This document shows, piece after piece, positions 16,434 to 24,628 of a stretch of DNA of 64,000 nucleotides. The DNA comes from Myxococcales bacterium (GTDB lineage Bacteria > Myxococcota_A > Polyangia > Polyangiales > Ga0077539), in contig JAEUKI010000062.1 of the NCBI GenBank assembly GCA_016793325.1, positions 545,137 to 609,136 on the forward strand, read 5' to 3'. A program made the translations under genes and the position numbers. The number at the start of each line of letters is the position of its first letter. Position 1 is the first letter of the stretch. The notes under the pieces are model-generated. The model ran no database searches and had not been told where the DNA came from. It saw nothing but the letters and a program-made list of their open reading frames with translations.

Positions 16434-17738
16434 TCAGACGTCGAACTCGGCCTTCTCGAGCAGCTCGGTCACGCGGAACAAGAAGCTGTTCGCAGCGACG
16501 CCGTCCACGATTCGGTGGTCGTACGAGAGGGCCGCGAACATCACCGGGTGGATCGCGATCATGTCCTGACCGTCTTGTTCGACGACGACCGGGCGCTTGA
16601 CCATCTCGCCGATGCGCAAGATGCCGACGTTCGGCTGCGAGATGATCGCCGCGCCGACGAAGTTGCCCTTGAGGCCGGGGTTGCTGATCGAGAAGGTCGC
16701 GCCCGTGAGGTCGTCGGGCGTGGTCTTTCCGTCGCGAGCCTTGAGCGCCACGTCGTCGATCGCGCGCGCAAGTCCGCGGACCGTGAGCTCGTCGGCGTCG
16801 CGCACGACGGGGACGATGAGCCCGTCCTTCGTTTCGACGGCGATTCCCAGGTGGATTCGCTTGAGCTTGACGAACGCGTCGTCGAGCACGCGCGCGTTCA
16901 TCACCGGGTTTTCGCGGAGCGCGCGCGCCGTGGCCGCGGCGATGAACGCGAGGTACGTGAGGTTCACGCCCTGCGCCTTGAGCTCGTTCTTCTTGCTCTC
17001 GCGGAGCTTGTGAACCTTGTGCATGTCGATCTCCGCGATCGTCATCACGTGCGGAGAGACATGCTTCGAGTACACCATGTGCTCGGCGATGATCCGTCGC
17101 CGACGCGAGAACGGGACGACCTCGTCTCCCGGCTGGGGAACGTACGGCGGCACGCGGAACGTCTTGGTCGGCGCCGCGTACGACACCGCGCTCTGAACGA
17201 CCGCTTGCGCGGCCTCGACGCGCGAGGGCGTCGCAGCCACCACGGGTGCTGGCGCCGGCGCTGCTGCGGCGGGTGCGCTCGGAGAAGCGCCCTTCTTCGA
17301 CGCCGCGTCGAGCACGTCTTGCTTGGTAATTCGCCCGTTTTCGCCGGTGCCCCGAACGGCCGCGAGGTCCACGTTGTGCTCTCGCGCGAGCGAGCGAACC
17401 GCGGGCGACGTCTGTCCGCCGCCGTCCGCGCTCGCTGCCGCTGCGGGTGCTGCTGCGGGGGCCGCCGCAGCCGACGCCGGAGCGCTCACCGCGGCAGCGC
17501 CCGAGGCGTCGATCTGCGCGATCGTGCTGTTCACCTTCACGGTCTCGCCCTCGGCGACGACCAACTTCACAACGACGCCAGACACCGGCGACGGAACATC
17601 CGTGTCCGCCTTGTCGGTCGAAATCGTCACAAGAGGCTGATCCTTCTGAATCGCGCCTCCCTCTTTCACGAGCCACTTCGTGATCGTCCCTTCGACCACG
17701 CTCTCGCCGAGCTGCGGCATCACGACATCGACGGCCAT
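16434..17738 (-). CDS. Dihydrolipoamide acyltransferase, E2 of a 2-oxoacid dehydrogenase
   Basis: A 434-residue E2 enzyme that moves acyl groups from a lipoyl arm to CoA. The lipoyl domain (1-80) has the lipoylated lysine K43 in ISTDKADTDVPS. An Ala-rich hinge leads to the E3/E1-binding domain (SPAVRSLAREHNVDLAAVRG, about residues 127-160). The catalytic domain ends with SYDHRIVDGVAAN, which contains the active His and Asp. The start at 17738 is chosen because AGGAG lies 12 nt upstream; an earlier ATG would add nine poor residues. No E1 or E3 gene lies nearby, so the complex (branched-chain, pyruvate or oxoglutarate) cannot be assigned; the single lipoyl domain fits branched-chain or oxoglutarate types best. 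It is convergent with the MopE-like gene, 19 bp apart. Confidence 0.92.
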   Translation of the reverse strand: MAVDVVMPQLGESVVEGTITKWLVKEGGAIQKDQPLVTISTDKADTDVPSPVSGVVVKLVVAEGETVKVNSTIAQIDASGAAAVSAPASAAAAPAAAPAAAASADGGGQTSPAVRSLAREHNVDLAAVRGTGENGRITKQDVLDAASKKGASPSAPAAAAPAPAPVVAATPSRVEAAQAVVQSAVSYAAPTKTFRVPPYVPQPGDEVVPFSRRRRIIAEHMVYSKHVSPHVMTIAEIDMHKVHKLRESKKNELKAQGVNLTYLAFIAAATARALRENPVMNARVLDDAFVKLKRIHLGIAVETKDGLIVPVVRDADELTVRGLARAIDDVALKARDGKTTPDDLTGATFSISNPGLKGNFVGAAIISQPNVGILRIGEMVKRPVVVEQDGQDMIAIHPVMFAALSYDHRIVDGVAANSFLFRVTELLEKAEFDV

Positions 17739-17835
17739 CGCTTCACTGCTCCTGTTTCGCGTCATTGCGCCTTCGTTTTCGGCGCGCGGCGCACCCTACC
17801 GGCGTTCGGGCCCGCGATGCAACGGCGACGCGCGG

Positions 17836-18801
17836 TCAAACGCCTTCGCGTTTCGCGGGCATATCCGTCGGCAATCCCAGCGCCCGTAGCGCTCCCAGCG
17901 TGACCGGTTCAGCCGCAGATCGGTCGAGCCGCCACGCGCCTCCGCCGTTGTCCGCGCCGAGCGATCGCAAGAGCGCGTCGCGAACGGCCTCGCGCGATGC
18001 TCCCGCCGCGCGAAGCTCTGCGATCGACAGTCCCGCGTCGCGCTTCGCGAGCCGCTCGCCTCGATCGTCGACCACGAGGCCGATGTGCGCAAACCTCGGA
18101 GGACGCGCACCGAGCGCTTCGTAGAGGAGCCACTGTCGCGGCGTGCTCGCGAGCAGATCCACGCCCCGAACGACCTCCGTGATCTCCATCGCGACGTCGT
18201 CGACGACGACCGCGAGCTGGTAGGCCGCGACGCCGTCCGCGCGAAACACAACGAAATCGCCCACCGATCGCGCGACGTCTTGCTCGAAGCGCCCCGACAC
18301 TTCGTCCTCGATCGAGACGAGCCCCGCGCGCGCGCGAAACCTCCACGCCACCCCGCGACCCTTGCGGCGCGCTTCGTCGAACACTTCTCCCTCGGAGCGC
18401 TCGCGACAGCGCCCAGGATAAATCGGCTCGGCGCCGTGCGGCGCGGTCGCCGCTTGCTCGACCTCGGCCCTCGAGCACACGCACGGGTACACCGCGCCTC
18501 GCTCGCGAAGCACGTCGAGCGCCGCGCGATAGAGCGCGCCGCGCTGGCTCTGGAGGTACGGCCCGTGCGCTTCATTTGCACAGCGAAATCCCTCGTCGAA
18601 CGAGACTCCGACCCACGCGAGGTCCTCGAGCATCGCCTCGACCATCCCGGGCTTCGTGCGCGCAGGGTCCAGGTCTTCGACCCGCAGCACGTGTAGGCCC
18701 CCTGCCCGCTGCGCGGAGCGCTGCGACGCAAGCGCAGTTCGTGCGCTCCCTACGTGAAGTCGCCCCGAAGGCGTCGGCGCGAATCGTCCTCGCTCGGTCA
18801 T
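17836..18801 (-). CDS. gluQ: Glutamyl-Q tRNA(Asp) synthetase
   Basis: A 321-residue truncated glutamyl-tRNA synthetase paralogue that charges queuosine of tRNA(Asp) with glutamate. The HIGH-type motif is PTPSGRLHVGSA near residue 10, and the KMSKS-type motif reads LAKRDAG near 255. The zinc site CVC...Y...C (CVCSRAEVEQ, then YPGRCRE) marks the GluQRS subfamily, and the anticodon-binding domain is absent. The ATG at 18801 puts MTERGRFAPTPSG at the N-terminus as expected; an earlier start at 18879 would run into the divergent promoter. It lies back to back with a histidine kinase gene, and 97 bp separate its end from the start of the E2 gene downstream. Confidence 0.92.
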   Translation of the reverse strand: MTERGRFAPTPSGRLHVGSARTALASQRSAQRAGGLHVLRVEDLDPARTKPGMVEAMLEDLAWVGVSFDEGFRCANEAHGPYLQSQRGALYRAALDVLRERGAVYPCVCSRAEVEQAATAPHGAEPIYPGRCRERSEGEVFDEARRKGRGVAWRFRARAGLVSIEDEVSGRFEQDVARSVGDFVVFRADGVAAYQLAVVVDDVAMEITEVVRGVDLLASTPRQWLLYEALGARPPRFAHIGLVVDDRGERLAKRDAGLSIAELRAAGASREAVRDALLRSLGADNGGGAWRLDRSAAEPVTLGALRALGLPTDMPAKREGV

Positions 18802-18866
18802 CGCTTTCGTCGCCTCGCTCGCGGTGGTCCGTCGCGTACACTCCGGCCCCGGCTGCACGCAAGAGC

Positions 18867-19646
18867 ATGCTCGACCCAACCGACCCCAACGACCTCTCTC
18901 GCGCTGTGTGCGAGGCGATCGCCGAGGCGCTCTCGCTCGACCCGAACGACGCGCTCGCCGCGCAGCCCGCGGTGCGCGCGCTCCTCGCCCCGCTCGCGGC
19001 CAACGTCGCCGCCGGACGCGTCGCGGGCGCCGCGGCGCACGAGCTTCGCAATCCCCTCGCGGTGATCGCGTCGAGCGCGGCGATCTTGGAGTCGCGCGCG
19101 GACGACGAGCGAATCGCCAAGCACCTCGCGAGGATTCAACGGCAGCTCACGCTCGCGACGCAGATCGTCGGCGACATGGTCGAGGCCGGCTCCGCGCGGC
19201 CCCCGCAGTTCGAGCCGACGCAGCTCGCGGCGATCGTCGAAGCCGCGGTCGAAGACGCGCACCTCCCGCCGTCGCTCGTCGTGCGCGTCGGGCCGCTCGA
19301 CACGCAGCCAGTGCTCGTCGATCGCCGTCGCACCCGGCAGATCGTGAGCAACCTGCTGCGCAACGCCCTCGACGCGGCGGGCGCTTCGGCGACGCTCGAG
19401 CTGTTCTCGCGGCGCGAAGAGACCCATATCGTGCTCTCGGTGCAAGACGACGGACCCGGTGTCGACGCTGCGACGCGCGCGCAGCTGTTCTCGATGGGCA
19501 CAAGCTTCTCTCGGTCGGGGCACGGCTTCGGGCTCGCGATCGCGCGCTCGTTCGCCCGCGCGCAAGGCGGTGAGCTCGCGCTCGCGTCGAGCGAGCGGGG
19601 CGCCCGCTTCGAGCTGTCGATGGTCGCCGCGGAGCCCTCGCGATGA
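18867..19646 (+). CDS. Soluble histidine kinase
   Basis: A 259-residue kinase without sensor or membrane domain. The phospho-acceptor H58 is in AAAHELRNPLAVIASS, a HisKA H-box of the NtrB type. The ATPase domain follows with N box NLLRNALDAAG, G1 QDDGPGVD, F box and G2 SGHGFGLAIARS. The N-terminal ~45 residues are helical and of unknown role. The ATG is at 18867; TACACT lies at 18837-18842. The stop overlaps the start of the next gene (ATGA), whose product begins with a receiver domain, so phosphate may pass from this kinase to that receiver. Confidence 0.87.
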   Translation: MLDPTDPNDLSRAVCEAIAEALSLDPNDALAAQPAVRALLAPLAANVAAGRVAGAAAHELRNPLAVIASSAAILESRADDERIAKHLARIQRQLTLATQIVGDMVEAGSARPPQFEPTQLAAIVEAAVEDAHLPPSLVVRVGPLDTQPVLVDRRRTRQIVSNLLRNALDAAGASATLELFSRREETHIVLSVQDDGPGVDAATRAQLFSMGTSFSRSGHGFGLAIARSFARAQGGELALASSERGARFELSMVAAEPSR

Positions 19647-21124
19647 GCGCGCGCCCGAGGCTCTTGGTGATCGACGACAACCGCGAGCTCGCGGACAACC
19701 TCGTCGAGCTCTTCGAGGAGCGAGGGTTCGCGGTCGAGGTCGTTCCGAGCGCGGCCGCGGGGCTCGCGACGGCGCGCGAGCGAGGGTTCGACCTCGCGTT
19801 CGTCGACGTGAACCTCCCGGACACCTCGGGGCACGAGCTCGTCCCCGCGCTGCGATCGGCGTGCCCGTACGGCGAGGTGCTCTTGATGACCGGCCACGCG
19901 TCGATCGACTCGGCCATCGCCGCGGTGCGCGTCGGCGCGTTTCAATACGTCGTCAAGCCGTTCAACGTCGCAGAGCTCGTCGCGACCGTCGACCGCGCGC
20001 TCTCGCAGGTGCAGCTTCGGGCCGAGCGCGAGGCGCTGTCGCGGCAGCTCGCCGAGAGCGAGCGTCGCTACCGAGACGTCGTGGATTCGACGGGCGTCCT
20101 CGTGTTCGCGATCGATCGACAAGCCCGCGTGGTGATCGCCAATCGACGCGCGTGCGACACGCTCGGCGTCACGGCGGAGGAGCTCGTCGGACTGGATTTC
20201 TTCACGCGCTGTCTCGCGCAAGACGGCCGCGCGTCCGCGCGGAGCCGCGTGGAGTCCGTGCTGCGTGGGCACGGGGTCGTCGAGTTCGACGCGCCGCTCA
20301 CAGCCAAGAGCGGGCCGCGTTCGGTGCGCTGGCACGCGACGCAAGCGGCGGTCGGCGCGAAAGAAAACGACGCGCGCGCGTACCTCACGGGCGTCGACGT
20401 GACCGAGCGGCTCGAGCTCGAGCGCCGCGCCGCCGAGTCCGAAGCGCTCGCGCACATGGGCACGCTCGCCGCGGGGCTCGCACACGAAATCAGAAATCCC
20501 CTCAACGCGGCGGGCCTGCAGCTGCACTTGCTCGGGCGCGCTGTCGACCGACTGCCCGACGGCGAAGAGCGCGCGCCGCTGAAAAACCGGGTCGAAATCG
20601 TCGCCTCCGAGCTCAAGCGGCTCGAACATCTGCTCGGTGACTTTCTCGAGCTCGCGCGGCCGAGGCCCATCGCGCGCGAGTCCGTCGACCTCGTGAGGCT
20701 GTTGGATCGAGTGCTCTCGTTGCACGAGCCCATCGCGACGACGCGCAACATCATGATCGAGCGCAAGTTCGAGCGGGCCTCGGCGCGCGGCGATCACGAT
20801 CGGCTCGAGCAGGTGTTTCACAACCTCGTCGTCAACGCGCTCGAAGCGTCGTCCGACGGCGGAACGATCGAGGTCACCGTCGAGCGCGAAGAGGGACCCT
20901 CGCCGACGGTCCTCGCGTCCGTGCGCGACACGGGGCGCGGGATCCCCGAGGCCACGCTCGCGCGCATCTACGAGCCGTTCTTCACGACGAAGCCCGCGGG
21001 CACCGGCCTCGGGTTGACCATCGTGCGACAGATCGTTCAGCGCCACGGCGGCGCGGTGCTCATCGACTCCACCGAGGGACGCGGAACGCGCGTCTCCATT
21101 CGACTCCCAGCCGCGTCACCGTAG
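19643..21124 (+). CDS. Hybrid REC-PAS-histidine kinase
   Basis: A 493-residue hybrid. An N-terminal receiver has D11, D12, phospho-acceptor D55 and K105 (VVKPF). A coiled linker leads to a PAS domain (about 140-255, ERRYRDVVDSTGVLVFAI). Then comes a HisKA domain with H281 in GLAHEIRNPLNAAG and an ATPase domain with HNLVVNALEAS, DTGRGIP and GTGLGLTIV. The receiver-first order fits a phosphorelay in which another kinase tunes this one. It is translationally coupled to the kinase gene just upstream. No DNA-binding regulator follows in the operon, so the final target lies elsewhere. Cytoplasmic, as no membrane segment is seen. Confidence 0.9.
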   Translation: MSARPRLLVIDDNRELADNLVELFEERGFAVEVVPSAAAGLATARERGFDLAFVDVNLPDTSGHELVPALRSACPYGEVLLMTGHASIDSAIAAVRVGAFQYVVKPFNVAELVATVDRALSQVQLRAEREALSRQLAESERRYRDVVDSTGVLVFAIDRQARVVIANRRACDTLGVTAEELVGLDFFTRCLAQDGRASARSRVESVLRGHGVVEFDAPLTAKSGPRSVRWHATQAAVGAKENDARAYLTGVDVTERLELERRAAESEALAHMGTLAAGLAHEIRNPLNAAGLQLHLLGRAVDRLPDGEERAPLKNRVEIVASELKRLEHLLGDFLELARPRPIARESVDLVRLLDRVLSLHEPIATTRNIMIERKFERASARGDHDRLEQVFHNLVVNALEASSDGGTIEVTVEREEGPSPTVLASVRDTGRGIPEATLARIYEPFFTTKPAGTGLGLTIVRQIVQRHGGAVLIDSTEGRGTRVSIRLPAASP

Positions 21125-21227
21125 ACCGCTTCGCGGCTAGCACGCTCGGCGCGAGGCGCGCGCCCCTCTCTCACTCGTTCGCTCGTCGCTCTGTCGCCCG
21201 TCGCGACGCTCCCACGCAGGCCCAACA

Positions 21228-21545
21228 ATGACCAGAGATCGTACAGACGTGCTGCTCGAGCGCCTCGAATGGCTCGACAAGAACATCGCTTCGCTCGACC
21301 GCGACCAGAAGCGCGCGCCATACCTCGTCGTGACGATCCTGCTCGCGCCCGTCGCGTGGTTCTTCTTCGGCGGACTCGCGGCGCTGCTCGTCGCCATCAC
21401 AGCGATCGGGCTCGCGTCGGTCGCGTGGTACGTCGTGTGGGGCCACTTCAACGAGTACACGACCGAGCGATTGTCCGTGCGACGCGAGCTCTCGACGCGC
21501 GGCGTGAAGTTCGACGACCACGATCGTCCGATTCGCGCTGTGTGA
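21228..21545 (+). CDS. Small membrane protein, two helices
   Basis: A 105-residue protein with a charged N-terminal helix (RTDVLLERLEWLDKNIASLD), two membrane segments (about residues 32-49 and 50-70, YLVVTILLAPVAWFFFGG and LAALLVAITAIGLASVAWYV) and a hydrophilic tail. Codon use matches its neighbours. The segment 21546-21658 before the pseudokinase gene is only 113 bp, so the two might be linked. I do not recognise the family. Confidence 0.65.
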   Translation: MTRDRTDVLLERLEWLDKNIASLDRDQKRAPYLVVTILLAPVAWFFFGGLAALLVAITAIGLASVAWYVVWGHFNEYTTERLSVRRELSTRGVKFDDHDRPIRAV

Positions 21546-21640
21546 GCTTGCGCAAACGAAGGGGTGTCTGCGATTTTCCAGAGTCGCTTCGGGCGATGGA
21601 TTGAGCTAGGTCTTGCTACCAACCTCGATGCATTCCGTCG

Positions 21641-21646
21641 TACGCT
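21641..21646 (+). promoter_or_regulatory. Possible -10 box, short leader
   Basis: TACGCT ends 12 nt before the GTG at 21659; no clear ribosome site lies between. Confidence 0.3.
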
Positions 21647-21658
21647 GCGAGTGAACGC

Positions 21659-23422
21659 GTGGATCACAGCGAGCACAGCGAGAAGCTTCCGTGGGTGACC
21701 CGCGTATGGCGGGCCATCGAGCCCACCGCTGCGTTCGAACCCGAGCACCTCGCGCAGTATCACGCGACGAGGGTCCAGCTGCACGCGCGGCACATGCGCT
21801 GGGTGCTGCCCGTGCTCATCGTCGCGCACCTCGCGAGCGCGGGATACTTCTCGACGCTCCCGCGCGCGACCGAGAGTCAGATCCTCTGGCTCGACACCAT
21901 GTCGAAGCTCCACGGCACCGCGGCCGCGTTCGTCGCGGTCGTGCTCGTGGCGGTGACGACGTCGCTCCGCAACCTCCGCGAGAGCAGCTGGCGCGGCGTC
22001 CTGTTCGAAGCGGTGCTGCGCTTCTACCCGTTCTTCGGCGCGCTCATCTCGGCCAACGCGCAGCGCACGCACAAGGGCTACGGCTTCTTCATCTTCGCGT
22101 CGATGGCCGCCGCGATCGCCGTCGTGGACGCTCGCTCGTCGCTCGTGGTCAACGCGCTCGCCGCGACGTTCTTGGCGTACGCGATCGCGAGCATGCAGCC
22201 CGATCCCGCGCTCCGAGGCGCGGCCGTGGTGACGGTCCTCGGCGTTGGATTGCTAGGATTTCTCTGGTCGCGGATCTCGGCGCACTTGCTCGTGGCCGTC
22301 GTGCAAGCCGAGATCACCCAGCAGAACGCGCGAGAGAACCTCGAGCAGAAGCTCGCCCAGCAGCTCGCGACGACGAGCAACCACGTCCTCGAGATCGCGC
22401 GGCTCAATCAACAGCTCGACGCGCAAGTGCAGCAGCGCTCCAAGGAGCTCTCGCTCGCGCTCGCGAAGCTCGCCCAAGGCGCGCCCGCGCGCCGCACCAT
22501 CAGCGAGGGAACGATCGTCGGCTCCCGCTTCGTCGTCGACGCCCCGCTCAACGTCGCGCGCTCGGTGTGGCTCGCGGACGACAAGGTCACCAACGCGCGC
22601 GTCGTGCTCCGCGTCGCGCAAGCGTCGTCCGCGGCCGAGCTCGATGAGTTTCACAAGATGCTCGAAGAGGTCGACGCGTTCTTGACCGTTCGAGAGCCCG
22701 TGTTCGTGCGCACGGTGCACATCGACCTGACCGAAGACGGCTTCCTCGTGCAGGCGATGGAGTACGTCCCCGGCGTGACGCTCGCGAAGTGGCTCGCGAC
22801 CCACGACGCGATGCCCCCCGCGGTCGTCGCGCGCGCGGGCGCGCTGCTCGCGCGCGGCCTTGCTGCAGTGCACAAAGTCGGGCTCGTTCACCGGTCGATC
22901 TCGCCAGCTAACGTGATGTTGAGCGCGTTTTCGCCGGGCGTTCGCATGCTCGGCTTCGGCGCGGTGCGCAGCTCGCTCTCGTCCGTTCGGCACGCGACCG
23001 CGCTCTTGTCCGGCATCGACCCCGAGTTCGTCTCGCCCGAGTTCGTCGCGGATGGAGCGCTCACCGCGCCGTCGGACGTCTACGCCGCGGGCCTCGTGCT
23101 CTACCGCGCGCTCGTCGGAAAGTCTCCCTTCAGGCCGACCACGGGCGCCGGGTGGCTCAAGGCCCACGCCTCCGAGGCGCCCGCGCCGATCACGTCCGTG
23201 ATGCGCAACGCGCCTCGCGAGCTCAGCGAGCTGATCATGCGGTGCCTCGCGAAGCAGCCCGAAGATCGGCCCACGGCGAGCGAGCTCGGCGACGCGCTCG
23301 AAGCCATCGCCAACGCGGCAAACGCGACGGGCGTCGACGCGTACGTCCGTCGGATCGAGAGCGAAGCGAGCGGCTCGCACCCGAGCACCGACCTCGTGTC
23401 CGGCGAGTCGAACACGCGCTGA
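21659..23422 (+). CDS. Membrane-bound pseudokinase (Hanks-type fold)
   Basis: A 587-residue protein. The N-terminal ~205 residues hold about six membrane helices (e.g. WVLPVLIVAHLASAG, FVAVVLVAVTTSL, GFFIFASMAAAIAVV). A coiled coil (about 215-270) leads to a protein-kinase fold from ~280 to 555. Catalytic residues are gone: the VAIK lysine is R318 (VVLRVAQ), HRD reads HRS at 411-413, and the DFG Asp is G432 (MLGFGAV); the glycine loop is also absent. The structural parts are kept, including the activation-segment end FVSPEFV (APE-like), DVYAAGLVLYRALVG and CLAKQPEDRPTASEL. It should therefore bind partners rather than phosphorylate. GTG start at 21659 with no clear Shine-Dalgarno. It converges on phaC. 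Confidence 0.85.
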   Translation: MDHSEHSEKLPWVTRVWRAIEPTAAFEPEHLAQYHATRVQLHARHMRWVLPVLIVAHLASAGYFSTLPRATESQILWLDTMSKLHGTAAAFVAVVLVAVTTSLRNLRESSWRGVLFEAVLRFYPFFGALISANAQRTHKGYGFFIFASMAAAIAVVDARSSLVVNALAATFLAYAIASMQPDPALRGAAVVTVLGVGLLGFLWSRISAHLLVAVVQAEITQQNARENLEQKLAQQLATTSNHVLEIARLNQQLDAQVQQRSKELSLALAKLAQGAPARRTISEGTIVGSRFVVDAPLNVARSVWLADDKVTNARVVLRVAQASSAAELDEFHKMLEEVDAFLTVREPVFVRTVHIDLTEDGFLVQAMEYVPGVTLAKWLATHDAMPPAVVARAGALLARGLAAVHKVGLVHRSISPANVMLSAFSPGVRMLGFGAVRSSLSSVRHATALLSGIDPEFVSPEFVADGALTAPSDVYAAGLVLYRALVGKSPFRPTTGAGWLKAHASEAPAPITSVMRNAPRELSELIMRCLAKQPEDRPTASELGDALEAIANAANATGVDAYVRRIESEASGSHPSTDLVSGESNTR

Positions 23423-23454
23423 TCGCGCGGGCTCGCGACCGTTCTATCGCGACG

Positions 23455-23547
23455 CCCCGTTGGAAGGACTACACGCATCGAGCCATCTCCTGGGAAATAT
23501 CCTGGGATGCTTGCGTGGCGTGTAGCCAACGGAAGGCGGAGCGCTCT
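23455..23547. repeat. Bulged-hairpin repeat, copy 2
   Basis: CCGTTGG (23457-23463), unpaired AAGGA, then CTACACGC (23469-23476), pairing with GCGTGTAG (23518-23525) and CCAACGG (23526-23532). It shares flanks (CGCCCCGTTG and GGCGGAGC) with the copy at 7581-7677. It lies between the convergent pseudokinase and phaC genes and could end transcription from both sides. Confidence 0.7.
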
Positions 23548-24628
23548 AATCGTGCGCCGTCCAAAACGCGGACAGCTTGGGCCACAGTCGCTGCGAGGCC
23601 TTCTTCGAGACGACGGCTCCGACGTGCCCGCCCGGCTGGTGCAAGTGCACCTTGTCCGCGCTCTTCACTTCATCGAGCAGCGCCGCGGCCGATCGCCACG
23701 GAACGATGTTGTCGTGCTCGAACGTGATCGCCATCACGGGACGATCGATCGCGCTCATCTTCGCGGGCCGCCCCGAGAGCAAAAACTCTCCCTTGGCGAG
23801 CGCATCGCAGCGATAGAGCTCGTCGATGTAGCGCCGATAGAACTCGCCCGGCAGAGAGACGTTGTCGTTTCCCCACGTCTCGACCGCGAGAAACGAGTCG
23901 AGAAACTCGTCGTCCCACGCTTTGTCGACGAGCTGGACGGCCTTCCACAAATTGAGCGTGGGCCGGAGCATGTGAAACGCGGGCTGCATGAGCTGCCACG
24001 GGACGAGCCCCATCGCGTCGACCATCACGTTGACGTCGAAGCCCGGGCTCCGCACCCAGCGCGCGAGGAGCCCGTCGTCGTCGAAGCGCACCGGCGCCGC
24101 GAGCGCCGTGAGCGACGCGACACGCTCGGGGCGCACCGACGCGTAGATCACCGCGAGCGTCCCGCCCATGCAGTACCCGAGCAAGTGGCACTTGTCCGTG
24201 GATCCGAAGCTCGACGCCACGCGCATCGCGCGGCCGATGGCGCGGTCGCACACGTCGTCGAACGACAAGAACCGATCCTCGGGGCCGGGCGTCCCCCAGT
24301 CGATCACGAACACGTCGTGGCCGCGGCGCACCATGTCCTCGACCATCGATTGTTGCGGTGCAAGATCGAGCACGTAGTGCCGATTGATCAGCGACGGCAC
24401 GAGCAACACCGGCGTCTTCGCGGTCGCTGGCGACTTGTCCGCGCGCTCGTAGCGGAGCAGCGACCACTTATTTTCGCGGTGCACAACGACGTGCGGCGTC
24501 GAGGCGATCGCGGGCTTCTTGCGGCGCGCGAGGCCGACGAGGTTCTTCCATCGCTTGGCCTCGCGCTGAACGTCTTGGGGGCCGAGCGCCGTGCGCAGCT
24601 TGTCGAGCACAGAGGCCACGGCGGTCAC
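23546..24628 (-). CDS. phaC: Polyhydroxyalkanoate synthase, class III-like
   Basis: A 360-residue PhaC that polymerises hydroxyacyl-CoA into storage polyester on the granule surface. The lipase-like box GYCMGG holds the nucleophile C153. The catalytic Asp is in FEHDNIVPW and the His in QPGGHVGAV. Conserved stretches PVLLVPSLINRHYVLDL, VFVIDWG and NLWKAVQLV are typical. The length fits class III PhaC, which works with a PhaE subunit; a small PhaE/phasin-like gene lies at the head of this operon. The GTG start overlaps the stop of the acyl-CoA ligase (TGA at 24625-24627), so both are translated together. Gene order from the promoter: small phasin-like gene, ligase, phaC. Confidence 0.93.
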   Translation of the reverse strand: MTAVASVLDKLRTALGPQDVQREAKRWKNLVGLARRKKPAIASTPHVVVHRENKWSLLRYERADKSPATAKTPVLLVPSLINRHYVLDLAPQQSMVEDMVRRGHDVFVIDWGTPGPEDRFLSFDDVCDRAIGRAMRVASSFGSTDKCHLLGYCMGGTLAVIYASVRPERVASLTALAAPVRFDDDGLLARWVRSPGFDVNVMVDAMGLVPWQLMQPAFHMLRPTLNLWKAVQLVDKAWDDEFLDSFLAVETWGNDNVSLPGEFYRRYIDELYRCDALAKGEFLLSGRPAKMSAIDRPVMAITFEHDNIVPWRSAAALLDEVKSADKVHLHQPGGHVGAVVSKKASQRLWPKLSAFWTAHD

